From Ptychodera flava (lineage: Eukaryota > Hemichordata > Enteropneusta > Ptychoderidae), in assembly GCF_041260155.1 (NCBI RefSeq), contig NC_091933.1:7156501-7220500 (forward strand): a DNA stretch of 64,000 nt. The letters are read 5' to 3'. The notes below the pieces were generated by a model. That model did no database searches. It was given only the letters and a program-made list of their open reading frames with translations, and was not told where the DNA came from. The stretch's first letter is position 1, and the number at the start of each line of letters is the position of its first letter. This document shows positions 10,318 through 21,885 of this stretch, piece by piece. Both the position numbers and the translations under genes were made by a program.

Positions 10318-11091
10318 ATTTACTCTGCGGAACAACGACCTTGAGATCTTGCTAGGAGTGGTCACAATATTAGAAAAATACCTTAATCCCAAAGTTTAGA
10401 TATTTTCAATTTTCTTGTGAAAATTTGATACTTAAGGCTTGCTCACTTAAAGTTGGATTTATCTGGGTGACCATTCCTGCATACTATTTGAAGGTAAATG
10501 TGTCACTTTGTTGTGAACTGAAAGCAATGCCATGCCTCACATCACTGCCATTTTGCCAGTAATTGACTAAATTGTCCGACCACATGCAATGTGCGTTCTA
10601 CCTTGGCAAAATAATTAAGTTTGCCCACCATCTGAATTTCACAAAGAGCGATAATACTTCTACTGCCATGATTGAAACCTATCTTGCAATCAACATTGTA
10701 TGACCAAACTCAAATCTTTCCTTTTGTTATGAAACTAAAAGAACTACTACTATACGTCTGAGTTTAAAATATTTTCCTATTTTTTAAGCCCAAAACTTCC
10801 ATATTTACTATTAAAGCACTAACAGTTTCGTTGGATTCTGACGCTACAGTAAGTTAAAAACTGCAATGTTATAGCAAAAATTTGTTTGGCCGTAAGCTAG
10901 AAACTTCTTATGTTTCACTGGTTGCCAACAAAAATACGGCCATGCCTTACATCAAATTTGTTCACTATGAAGCCTAACAAACCGCATGATGTAACAAATC
11001 AAGTTTTGAAAAGTAAGTTACGTATACTCTCGACATTTACTTAATATATTCTTCATTTTGAAAACAATTCATTTAATGCCTTTGAAATATT

Positions 11092-11149
<58 letters not shown>

Positions 11150-12139
11150 TTAGCGCAAGTAAATTTTAGCATATGCATAAAATAAAACTTTTTACTTTAA
11201 ATGTATAAGTACAGTAACTAATTTTCTCCTTTACTCAAACAAATTGCACGAGATCGTATTTCAGCTTTCGAGCATGATATGCAATTCCTTTCTTTGATTA
11301 AGCACCATATGACAAGTTTTTTGTGTTGTGTCACGTGTCCTTATCACAATGTCCGATCATATCAGCGGAAACAACTGTGGTCAGCATTTGAGATAGAACG
11401 AAGGGATGCTATTAAAATATCATCAAACGAGTTCCTCTCCGACAAACACAATGTTTTGTACGCAGAAATTGAAGTTCTGAACGCGTACTGCCGGCATCGA
11501 AACCAATCAGATGAATTAATATATTAACATAATGTAATAAAGCGCGTTACGAACTTTTTGGAAGATAAGCTACAATTTGAATGATGAGCTGACAAGATGT
11601 ACAGTTTCAAAGAATGGAGATTTAGTGAAGTTGATTTCCCAGTCATTCGATAGCACTTCCTCTTTTCTTAAAGAGTCACGTTTGCCATGGGAGAAATTTT
11701 ACTGCGCCCCTGGGATGTTCTGTTTCCAATGATACTTAGAAATGTGTAAGGTTGTCCATCGTTGGATGCTGCAAGTACAACTCATTCTCACGTTTGAATC
11801 TTCAAGGGACTCTCTCGATAACTTTTAATACATTTCTATCACTTGGTTTGTAAGTCATGTAAAGCTTAACTTATTATGCTGCTACACCCAAGAGTGTTAA
11901 AATGAAACGCATGAGATTCGTCAATATAATTTAGTGCTACACCAATATACAATTGTACCGTCGACGGATGGATGTTATGTTTTTGAAAAAGTAAAATCTA
12001 TCATTTATATGTCATACATTTTTGTGGCACCACGTGGCACATCATACAGAGACAATACGTTAAGGTAGAAATACATAGATTATTTTCCGAGCCAAAATTA
12101 CTACTATTCCGAACTTTAACCATCCCTATAGTACCAGCG
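10318..12139. other. Spacer between duplicate copies, no gene recognised
   Basis: AT-rich sequence with no supported exon or RNA gene. A 50-bp (TA)n tract lies at 11096-11145. An 82-codon plus-strand ORF at 11279-11527 has no recognisable motif and no splice context, and I do not call it. Confidence 0.5.
11096..11145. repeat. (TA)n microsatellite
   Basis: About 25 uninterrupted TA dinucleotides. Confidence 0.95.
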
Positions 12140-12532
12140 GTTCTCCTCTTCCAGAAGTCACACCAATCCTGATCGGAGTTGAATCAATTAGTGGCATGAC
12201 ACTGTGGTTGAATTTGGTCTCTGGCACAAGTTGTACCTTGAGGCTCGAGTCTGCACGCTGTAGATTCTATGCAGTAACAAGGTCTTAATATCTGGGGTGG
12301 ACGGACTGATTAATGAACTTGAATATCCAGGTTAATTAACCCGTACAATCCGACACGAAAACTGTTTATTCGGACAGATTTTCAAGTTTAAAGCGAAGAG
12401 ATTGAATTGTTCACTTCTCAATTCTCTTCGACACTGTTTTCTAACAGCTTCGCAAAACCACCGACAGAAATTTGCAGTATACAAATACGTGCAGAACAAG
12501 TGATTTGTGTTACCATACCTGCTTTGAAATTT

Positions 12533-12640
12533 AACGGGAAATTTCAGTGGGAAGTTGACGCATTTTATCTCAAACGACTGCCTATTTATCTTGGGTGGTG
12601 ACCATTAAAAGTACGTTTACATCACCCATTGGCTGAGTGC
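12533..12640 (+). other. Highly conserved block, copy B
   Basis: Partner of 430-538. The same open frame ends WEVDAFYLKRLPIYLGW and TGA. Upstream of the block the two frames differ strongly in sequence. Confidence 0.5.
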
Positions 12641-13434
12641 CAATATATAATGTCAAACCAATTGTTCGATCATCTCTTCAGCTTCGCCAACCACTGACAA
12701 ATTTTTCGTTCGAAATTTATCAGAAATCAAAACCATAGCGGAATCAACAGAGTACGAAAAGTGCGAATCCTACGACTTTATTCAGATTCAGGGGCCAACA
12801 TTTGACCTACTCGCGATCCCCATTCATAATGCCTTTACAAAATTTATGTCACTCCTGAAAGGAGAAGCTACAATTTAAAATGTGATATACGTCCCTAATT
12901 TGAAAGATAATCATCAAAACACCGCGTGCAACATGAAGTTGTCAAAAACCTAGTCTTGCCGACGTTTAATTTTTCACCTCTTTTTTTATTCAGGAGCACT
13001 GAATCTTCCTTTGGCCTAAATCGAAATCTCTCTCTCCCTCTCTGCCTCCCTCCCCCTCTCTCTCTCTTATCTTATCCATTATTGCTGAAAATTTGGGCAT
13101 TGTTGAAAAAATGTCGTGAACATGACGATTAGTTTGACAGGTGAAAATACAAAGGGATTTTCAAATCGTCCCCTGGTTCCGAAACTTTCCATATACGGTT
13201 GTGAAAGTGACTTCATTCGTATCGACGAAAAGGTGATTGCCAAGCGCAAATTGATGATCAAACTCCCTTACCAGAGACACTTTATCCACCATAAATATAC
13301 TATGTCATGAAGTTGCACTTATTTCAGATTAATAGCACGGGAAGTTATTTCACCTATATATCATTTCGGTTATTGTTCATTGTAAAACTTTAATTTATTC
13401 CCCTCGTCGACACGTATATGTAACCTAGTTACAT

Positions 13435-13790
13435 CAACGTTTTGGAAATATGGTACATTTTGTAGCACGCGCCTCGAAATTGAAAGACTTAAATTGTTGC
13501 TCAAACATTCATCAAGAAAACTTAAAACGATTTCCTTTCAAAATAAAGATAAAATCAGACGTCATCGTTCAAATGTTGGTACTAGGAAAACAAATTACCC
13601 TATATTTACTGAAATTTGAAATTATCAATGGCCGCCATTCCTGCGTTAACTCTATGGAAAAAATCAAATTTTTCTATTTTAACAAATATGAGCCTGTGAA
13701 AACGTTATTAACTCAATGAACCCCAAAATTGCCCTTACAAATGATAGAAGACCAAAAGACTTTAATTGAAAAAGTTCTAGATTCTGAATA
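13435..13790 (+). repeat. Dispersed repeat family R1, copy in duplicate B
   Basis: Aligns with 1510-1830 and with 20405-20950. It includes the module AATGGCCGCCATTCC followed by GTTAACTCTATGGA, also seen at 20803-20845 (ATGGCCGCCATCC, GTTAACTCTATGGA). Confidence 0.6.
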
Positions 13791-15207
13791 TCAGTGCGTG
13801 AGAAGCATCCCGCCGTTAATATTATCACTCGTCGTACTCGATTTTTAAAGGGATAGTAGCGGCAACTTTTGACCATTTTTGCCGCCTGACTACATGATAA
13901 AAACCCAGCTAGATTATATCTATCCCTCCCCAATTGTCGATGACAAGGAAATAAGTCGAAACTAACACCCGATTGTGAATAACGAACGGTAATGAAACCG
14001 AAGTTCGCGGCGCTTGTGTTTACAAAATGTTAGGCGATCACGTGGTATGGAGCACAAAGAGTGATGATATCACTAGCCACGCGAGAGCGGGATTTTAAAC
14101 GTGATCACTGTAACAATGGAGACGGAGAGAGTCATATTTATATCCAACTTACGCACATGTGTATCTGTTTTGATTGTGATGTACGTCCACTGTTCGTTTG
14201 AATCTGGAGTGCTATTTGTTCAAACTCTTTTTTTTTCTGTTGCTTGAGTATGAGAGTGCTTTTTACGTTTCAAGTGGTGATGCATTAGGTCAGAGTAAAA
14301 ATGAGGTAATTTAGGCCCGGTGCATTAGCCGGACCCGGCATCGGCAGTCGATGCATCGCCCGAGCCAGCGCCAGGGCCCGAAACGGCTGTCACCGCGTCA
14401 AAAAGCCCGAAACGTCGAGCATTTTCCCACCAACTATTCATTACAAAAGTTTAAAACTAGTGCATTCATATTTCGGCCAGTTTGCTTTGTCGTTTATCGG
14501 CGAACAAGTCAACTAGTTCAATGTAAAGGTGACGATGCGATGCTGTACTTCAAGTTAACGGGATCGGGAACGCCTTACACTCGGCCCACGGACACCAGTT
14601 GTGTAGGTACGTTTGACGTTGACGTACATGATCCATGAATTACTGCTGAAATCACTAATGCATTCAAAACATAAAAACAAAGACCCTGCCGCCAGCACGT
14701 CTGATTCTCTGGATTTATTTACTGGTTTACTAGACTTGGTTCAAGTGTGTGATTTGTGAATTAACGTGTGAGTTGGGTGAACGCTTGGAATGCGATGATT
14801 TTTGTTCTGTTTTCATGTGAAACGTGTGAGTAGGATTATGTGAACGCGTTGAGTGGGGTGAACGCGATGCAGGGGAGTTTTACCTGGCACAAGCTAACTC
14901 ACTACTGCTATAGCTGCACAGACTAAATAAAAACGCGTTCGATCGCTACGAAAATCTGACCTGGGCAGCCAAATTTTACACGAGGAACTTTTGCAAATCA
15001 TTTTTTTTTTGAAAATACACCGACTTGAACAAGTCTCGCCTTCGTCCTGTGACACCCTAATGTCTCAAACGGAGATTTAGGAGTGGGAAGGCAATCTTCC
15101 CGAGTTACATGATTTGATTGTCGTGCATGGAAATCTTACTGCATGGTGGGGATAGAGTTACTGGCGATTTCCTCGTCACTCAGAGAGGTGGCGAAAAGTT
15201 TCGTTTC

Positions 15208-15313
15208 AGCTAGCTGTGGGTCCATAGCTGTGGTGTTTTCGGACGGGATTTCTGACTTATACGTGCTGGTTTAGACTTTTACGTTTTTAACCCCGCCACC
15301 ACAGCGGGGTTAA
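15208..15313 (+). repeat. Repeat fragment shared with 48604-48694
   Basis: AGCTAGCTGTGGGTCCATAG through GGTGTTTTC, GGATTTCTGAC and TTTACGTTTTTAA is found inverted at 48604-48694. Here it ends in the hairpin AACCCCGCCACCACAGCGGGGTT at about 15290-15312. Probably the terminus of an unclassified transposon. Confidence 0.5.
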
Positions 15314-16190
15314 TAACGTAAAAGCCAAAACGTTAACGCCGGTAGCCTACGAAAAATTCAACGATGAGAATATTGCTTTATATGTGATTTTTTTCTGAAC
15401 AACACCCAAACAAAATCCGGTTCTTTGACTTCCAGTTCTTGCATATTTCACAAAGTCCTCGTCAATGTTTTCGAGCCATGCTTCTAGTTATTTCTCCCGC
15501 GGCGTGTCGATATTCTGTTCGGGTAAATCTTAGCTGTTCATCGTCTCACAATTTTACAATTTTCCAAAGATGAACGACAGAATGGCCGCCGGCCGCGCCA
15601 GTCGACAGGACCACAGTGTCTGAACAACGTCTAAGAAATGGGTTGATCTTGAAATTTTGAGGTCAAAATTGGAGGCGTGATTTACAGAATTGCTTTGGCG
15701 GTGAACTTCGCTATTTCGCGCCACGATCTTTTGAGTTTGGCGGGTTGATGTTCTCACTTGACAAGTTGAGCGACAGCTGGGAATATCTTGCGGTAAGACG
15801 CGCTCGCGTCTGGGCCTGTTTTGACGTGACGTTTTGAACACATCAGTGATTTCAGTAGTATTTTTTGAGCAAAATTTTTGTGGTACTTGTAGTTGAGTCA
15901 TTACATTTGCTAACTCTAGTTACGTTTCCTAAATATCAAACCAATAAACTTCAATGTGCCACGTTGTTTCTTCTACAGCGACCACAACAAGTACATGCAG
16001 TGAGCAGTGACAGTTCGCGAGCTCGGACGCGGGGCCCGGGTCACACCATCAATGATCGTTCAGTGTAAAGCCGTCTGCGATGTGTACGGGCTGTTTCATC
16101 TGCTTATATTTTCCTGAAAGAGTGTTTGGATTTGGGCTAATCACCCTGAAAGGCGCTTTCGTACTTTAGACATTTCCATCGTCAGTATTA

Positions 16191-16746
16191 CCACAGGCGA
16201 CCCAATAGGTTCTGAGTTTTTCACACTGTTTTCTCTATCATTTTCTCTTCTTTCTTCATGCTCTGAATGATCGGAATAAATAAAATAAATGGTTTATATA
16301 ACCTAACCTAGCCTCTGTGACTCTTTATTTATTTTACACTGCATTACAAGGACGTATATCTCTCATACACACATGCTGTAATTAATTAGTCAACACAACT
16401 AATTACGTTAATCCATGGACTTATCAGGGATTTTACGGGTTGGTCAACATCGCGAAAGATAGGAATGGTTTTTCATTAACATCACTATCTTTCCGATGTT
16501 GACCGACCTCTGATAAGTCCACGGATTAGCATAATTAGTTGTGTTGACTAATTAATTACAGCATGTGTGTATGAGAGATATACGTCCTTGTAATGGAGTG
16601 TAAAATAAGTAAAGAGTCACAGAGGCTAGGTTAGGTTATATAAACCATTTATTTTATTTATTCCGATCATTCAGAGCATGAAGAAAGAAGAGAAAATGAT
16701 AGAGAAAACAGTGTGAAAAACTCAGAACCTATTGGGTCGCCTGTGG
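16191..16746. mobile_element. Fold-back element, 556 bp, arms about 250 bp
   Basis: The left arm starting CCACAGGCGACCCAATAGG is repeated in reverse complement to 16746 with only a few mismatches over about 250 bp; the centre is near 16468 with a short diverged middle. TATTA at 16186-16190 and 16747-16751 is a likely 5-bp target duplication (TATTACC also repeats). The near-identity of the arms points to recent insertion or arm-to-arm correction. No ORF. Confidence 0.85.
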
Positions 16747-18423
16747 TATTACCTAGTTCAGTCTATTTTTAAATGCATGTTTATTGTTTGTTTGTTTTTA
16801 GGGGGGGGGCACTCTTATAAAAATTTACTTCCGTCGCGAGCATCACCACTGAATATGACAACATACAACACAAGTGTACATGCATGGTTACAGAAATAAG
16901 ATTTTTCGCAAATGAAAAAAAGACAACATAACTGCAAACTATAAGTCATGCGAAGAATTTATCTACATAAGTGACCAAATTTTACCCAGTTACCCGCAAC
17001 TCAATTTGGTCTCTCACGTTTGTAAATTTTCAGTGATTTTCGTAATGTTCAATGGTCATGACAGTGAAGGCTACTGTAAACATTTTACATCGCATAGCCA
17101 CACAGTGGTGGACATGTGAATATGCTTCCTTGTTTAGACATGATAAGGATCGGATATTGCCAAACTGTCAGTTATATTTCCAGCTGTCAATGTGAATGAC
17201 AGATACATTGTTCGGTCGACCCACTGTACTGGTCGCTTGCGCTGCGCGCTGTAGTGTGGACGCTATGTTGAACCAGAGTTGAACTGTGCGGTACTTCTCT
17301 TGCACATGCGTACAAAGTCGATTACGTTGCATTCCGTGTGTCAACATCGTTGAATTTCTCTCCGTCAAGAAATTCACTTCGTCAACATTCTTTATCACGA
17401 GGAATTGATACACGTTACGTACTGAGGTCAATTAGTAGGTGATTCTTCATGATTCACTATGCTTATTCATGAGAATAGTTCGCGACATGCAACAAAAATA
17501 GTGAAAATATTCTCAAAAGTTACAGCTACTATCCCTTTAACTTTTTGACTAAAATTGATTCAACGTAAATGTACTTCCTGAATGTAAGGATGTGTATGCT
17601 TATGTTTTGACTATCAATTGGAGCGTGTTGCGGTAGATTTGACAAAATGAATAATTAGCAGTATGCCCCTCTGAAGGCAACCCACCGACAATATGCAAGA
17701 AAGACTCAATAAAAACAAGCTTATGGTGCACATACTATATTGGAAACTCTATAGAAACAAAATGCTGTCATCCACTGGAACTCAAGGATTTAAATACCCG
17801 CAACTGGATTCATGTATTCTGAGTTTTATCAATAATATGACAAGTTTTTTGAAATTGGCGGAGAAATATAACAGGAAGAGAAAACCGTTTTATTTTTTCA
17901 TCTGTATTGTAGAAATCACCACAGTACAAGGTTATTTTCTCTATCGGATATATCAAAGGTCTGAGAAAATTTGAAAGATATTTTAAAGTCGACTTAATGT
18001 AATCTCCGGCATGTTCCCTGAAAATCGTCACCCCTTTTGACCAGACGTGTTTAAGGTTGACCGATGAAACCGAAGTGACTTCAAGGAAAGCGTTTCATAG
18101 TTTGCTACTTAGTGATCGTCTCGGGCTTTTAGCTACATGCCACGAGCTGGTAACCCGATATCCGTGAATTGAACGAGTGTCTCTCGGATTTGTGAAACGA
18201 CTACCGGTTTGTTTCATAAGCTTGCCACCGACAATCTTTTTTCATTCTTTTCAGTGATGTTTTTATTATTTCCTGATCTTGAAGGGAGTCGTGACTCTTA
18301 GAAAATAAAATGACCAGGTACACACAAGTGACTGTGGATTTCTCAGAATCATGTGTTAACCGGGAAGAGAATTTGGAGTCGTGCTTGGCCGTGCTCCTAC
18401 AGGCGTGGGTGACGTGTACTCTT

Positions 18424-18510
18424 GCAAGCCGTGGTAGTTCTGGAACAATCTCAAAAATCAGAATGCATGCCGCGGTAGTTCTGGAACAATCTCAAAATCA
18501 TCAGGACGTC
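18424..18510 (+). repeat. Local tandem duplication specific to copy B
   Basis: GCCGYGGTAGTTCTGGAACA followed by ATCTCAAAA occurs twice here (about 18430 and 18472) but only once in copy A (5697-5725). Confidence 0.8.
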
Positions 18511-19023
18511 GGTTCTTGGGTGACAGTTTTATAGAGGAAAGAATAATCTATGGTTTGTTTGCCCTGGCATGTAAATTGAATAAACGCTCCCTAGCGGTTG
18601 ATTTTAAATATTCCCTTTCTCATCAGTATTGTTGATGATGAAGATGTCAAGCTTGCGCATGTCTACAAACACCTCTAATCTGTAAGATGTAGAGATATTA
18701 CTAGCTTGCGTTCAATTTGCGACACAATAATGCCATTGACATGATCAGCAGCTGAACAATGAAAATGAATTCACATGACTAAAATACAACGATATCTACT
18801 TACACCTCGTGTCTACCATCATCTTTCCACGAAGGCTAAATTTACTTGTGGTCAACAGGCGTGCTTGTCAGCAGGCGTCCAGTAAACATTTTAATTAAGT
18901 GATATGATGCTATTGACTTCACTGTAATTGTTCGGTATATCATGTACCAATAAATTTGTCCTCGCCTTCGTGAATCTCAAACGCGTTTGGGAGCTTTGGA
19001 GTTCCAACTGTGACGTATTCACC

Positions 19024-19038
19024 ATGGATGGTATTGAG
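19024..19038 (+). CDS. Ninjurin-like gene 1, probable first coding exon
   Basis: ATGGATGGTATTGAG (M D G I E) in good start context (CACC before ATGG), followed at once by a consensus donor GTAAGT at 19039. Splicing to the acceptor AG at 20983-20984 is phase 0 and keeps the ninjurin frame open. The same architecture, a minute first exon ending in GTAAGT, is seen in the two neighbouring ninjurin genes. The intron would be 1946 nt. The alternative is an internal start at 20997, or a first exon ending at 20690 (ATACAG before GTAATA). The assignment rests on splice logic only. Confidence 0.45.
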
Positions 19039-20404
19039 GTAAGTGTTACGTATGCTTTTGGAGTTTCACAAGTTCTACAGGTTTTTTCCAAGTGTGTTTT
19101 GGTGCATGTCTTTGCGGTTGTTTAAATTATAAATCCCCGCGGTGCTACATGCATAGTGTATTTTTAATTTTGAAGCGATTAATTGACACACAGTCCTTAC
19201 CTCCTGTGACTGACGCGACCCAAGAAAGGCGTATGGTGTTACATATTTGAGTAACCAATACCACAGCTTTACCAGGAGAAACCGTCGACATGTATAACAA
19301 ACAATAGGTTAATAATTGAGAAATTAAGATCGTTTCAGTGCCCTTGTCCCACTTTCTGTTTTATGGCCATAGCCTTTTTATTATAACAGAATACATGGAA
19401 GTGTTAGAACACTAGTGTTTCATGATTACATTTATAACTATGATGTGATTTAATCGCAACAAACCCTATATCGATTGTTTTAAACAACTCCAGATTTAGA
19501 TTGACTGTGTGATTTTTTTACAATATGATGGCATGTCAATGAAGCGTTCAACGATACTTTCCGTAGTAAATAAATGAATACAATTATGTAATCATCGGGC
19601 AACAAAGCAAGGCCTTTTGACCGCAATTTCATCTTACGATTTAACTCTTTACAATACATGCAGCAATACGTGTATATGCAATACCGTTTCAAATGAATGT
19701 CCCCTGCATAATTGTCCTTCCAGTCCAGGATATTTGTGTAAATAGCTGCCATGTCTGGGAGATAAAAAACAAATTATATCGATCAGGCGTGGGGTGTAAT
19801 GTGAAAAAAGCAGGAAAATCTCTCCGGAATCGAACTAGCCATTGTACGCTATGGAATATATATTTTATTGTTTCCACATCTCAACATCGTGCTGAGTGTT
19901 GAGTTAACAGAGTAGATTTAGTAGACAGCGCCAACTTCATTTGTGCCAAACTAACAGGTTCGTGCGCGTGCGTATTTTCTGTGTCTGGTGTGTGAACTTG
20001 TGAGGGGACAGCCGTAGGCGAGAGTATGACCAGAAACCAATTCGAACAGATGATGATACACGATTTGGTGGTATTAGACAGATCGATAAATTGACGACAA
20101 CGTAAAAAGAGATGTCGACTTAACATTTACAGGAAATTGCCAAACTGTGTAACAGTGGCATTCTGGGGCATTTCACTCAAAGCTCGTGCTTTTCTGGGCT
20201 CACATCACCACACATGGCACGAGCCATTCATGATATAGTGAAACAGAATGAAATAACATTAAATTCGTTTGATGCGTTTTGGAATATAATGAAAATGGTG
20301 CGTAATTCGCTATTTATTTTAGCGAAGCAGTAGCTCTTTTTAATAATTAATATTATGACATTCAATGTTAAGCCACTGCCGTAAATTATCAAGCGAGACA
20401 TATA

Positions 20405-20950
20405 AGACTGAGTTACCATTTAGGAAGTACGCGCCTAGAAATTGAGATCGAAAAAAGGACTTAAAATTTTACTCAAACTTTCCAAGAAACTTTTCATCAT
20501 TTCCTTTCGAAATCAAGAATAAAAATATCACTGCATGAAAACCCAATAATTCAGATAAATTCACATTAGTTAGTTGCCTGTATTATAGTATAATACACGT
20601 GAATTCACATGAATACAGGCTTGCTGTATACAAAGAATGGATTCTTGACTGTATTCATCTGTATATGCACTCTTCAGCTAAAATACAGGTAATAATCCAT
20701 GTTAATACAATAAGTATTATAGGGTTTTTATGCAGTGTATGGGTTCACCATGAAACAATTTTGTGCTGGAGAAACCTAATCTTTACTAAATCTGATTTTC
20801 AACATGGCCGCCATCCGGATTTGTCTAACAACGTTAACTCTATGGAGAAAAATAAAATTTTTCGATTTTCACAAAATTTGATGGTCCGAATATCTGTCTC
20901 AAAGGCGCATTTCTACATTAGGTCTGATTCTTTCTTCCCACTGCTTTCTT
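20405..20950 (+). repeat. Dispersed repeat family R1 immediately upstream of ninjurin 1 exon 2
   Basis: Matches 13435-13790, with an extra AT-rich segment at about 20540-20740 dividing it. It lies wholly in the presumed intron of ninjurin 1 and ends about 35 nt before the acceptor. Confidence 0.6.
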
Positions 20951-20984
20951 AGGGGTTTACTAACTACCCTTTTACTTTCAACAG

Positions 20985-21524
20985 AGCAAACGTGAGATGG
21001 AATATCTCCTCGACGGGGTCAAGAAACAGTCACCGACCACTGTGACCGAATCTCCTGGAAAAGAGCTGGTCACGGAGACCCGTGAAACCACACCGTCCGG
21101 AGGAGAAGTCATCAGTACTGGTGCAGTACACAATGGACCGAAGAAGAACGTAGTCAGCGTCAATACCTACGCAACAAAAAAGACAATCTGCCAAGGTCTG
21201 TTGGATGTGTCTCTGCTAGCGTCCAACGCGGTCGTGTTGAGATTCGTAATCATCACCGATACCCCATACAGCACCGTGTACTACCTCCTGCTGTCCCTGC
21301 TAGGAATCTCAATCTGTCTTCAGTTTGTCGTTGCAGTGTTTCTGTTTTGTAAAATCACCCTCGATGTGGACAATGAGGACCAGAGGAAGAAGGCTGATTT
21401 CTATAACAACCTGGCCACATTCTTCATCATGTTGTTGACTTTCCTGAACGTATTCATATGCGTGTTCGCCATCAACTCCGAGTGCAAGTGCGATGTGTTG
21501 TGTGCTTCGCTCAATATCACTTAG
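20985..21524 (+). CDS. Ninjurin-like protein 1, main exon
   Basis: Encodes the whole ninjurin domain (Pfam Ninjurin family). Known role of the family: small plasma-membrane proteins in cell adhesion, and in vertebrate NINJ1 polymerisation that ruptures the membrane in lytic cell death. The exon opens after TTTACTTTCAACAG and reads S K R E M; counting from that Met (20997) gives 175 aa, and about 184 aa with the presumed first exon. A hydrophilic Thr/Ser/Glu-rich N-terminus (1-55) precedes NTYATKKTICQGLLDVSLL (56-74), matching the amphipathic helix NHYASKKS..ESMLDIALL of NINJ1, with both lysines (61, 62) and the aspartate (70) kept. Membrane helices at about 94-119 and 139-159 are joined by a charged loop DVDNEDQRKKADFYNNLAT. 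The tail ECKCDVLC is cysteine-rich. It is the only one of the three on the plus strand, convergent with ninjurin 2. Confidence 0.92.
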   Translation, partial: SKREMEYLLDGVKKQSPTTVTESPGKELVTETRETTPSGGEVISTGAVHNGPKKNVVSVNTYATKKTICQGLLDVSLLASNAVVLRFVIITDTPYSTVYYLLLSLLGISICLQFVVAVFLFCKITLDVDNEDQRKKADFYNNLATFFIMLLTFLNVFICVFAINSECKCDVLCASLNIT

Positions 21525-21604
21525 GGTAGAATGCACATCGGGGACATGTCGACAGATATTCGGTCTCTCAAACTTTCACAATTCTCTTCTGATCTACCAC
21601 TTGT

Positions 21605-21885
21605 TGAGGCTCATTTTAAAGGTCTTGTGCAATAAAAGTTTTTACCATCTTATTTTTTTCGAAAAATCGAACATTTTATTTTTCATCATAGAACTAACAC
21701 AGGGGTGGCGGCCATTTTGAATTTCAGATATCAATAAAATTTAGGTTATTTGTTTCTCTTGTACCAAAATTTGTACTGTAACCCTGACTTTTATTCTTGA
21801 TTCGGTGAGAGAAAAGTTTAAAATTTCATTCAGGAAAGTTTGAGAAAAAGTTTAAGTCAGTCAGTTTTGAGAAACATACTATACT
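21605..21885 (-). repeat. Dispersed repeat family R1, inverted copy downstream of ninjurin 1
   Basis: The reverse complement carries AAACTTT.CTC-AAACTTTCC, CGAATCAAGAATAAAA, AAAATGGCCGCCACCCC and GAAAAATAAAAT in the same order as 20405-20890. With that copy it forms an inverted pair around exon 2. Confidence 0.6.
21631..21636 (+). terminator. Polyadenylation signal for ninjurin 1
   Basis: AATAAA 107 nt after the stop codon, followed by a T-rich stretch (AAGTTTTTACCATCTTATTTTTTTC). A second AATAAA is at 21733-21738. Confidence 0.5.

Larger units (their letters stand above)
13849..17536. mobile_element. 3.7-kb TTAA-flanked transposon (Kolobok or piggyBac-like)
   Basis: TTAA at 13845-13848 and 17537-17540 flanks inverted ends AGGGATAGTAGC.G.AACTTTTGA (about 25 bp, two or three mismatches). 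Copy A lacks the insert (near 1845). TTAA target duplication is characteristic of piggyBac and Kolobok superfamilies; ends beginning AGGG favour Kolobok. No transposase motif was seen in any frame, so it is probably non-autonomous, perhaps with captured host DNA: GC-rich patches at 14320-14420 and 15580-15620 stand out from the AT-rich surroundings. A fold-back element is nested at 16191-16746. Confidence 0.75.
12140..19852. repeat. Segmental duplication, copy B
   Basis: Counterpart of 1-10317. It holds the probable ninjurin 1 first exon at 19024-19038 and lacks the three large insertions of copy A, but has its own at 13849-17536. A CT-rich tract at 13027-13070 replaces a shorter pyrimidine tract in A. 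The right boundary falls near 19852, just after CGAACTAGCCATTGTACGC (A: CGAAAGAGCCAATTTACTC). Confidence 0.85.

Noticed and set aside
14351..14638. 95-codon ORF within the TTAA element
   Set aside because: No transposase or host motif; a different frame over the same DNA gives a Pro/Ala-rich stretch, so neither is decisive.
20997..21524. Ninjurin 1 as an intronless gene starting at ATG 20997
   Set aside because: Possible, but the frame stays open four codons upstream to a good acceptor (TTTACTTTCAACAG), and both sister genes show a split start. I prefer the spliced model at moderate confidence.
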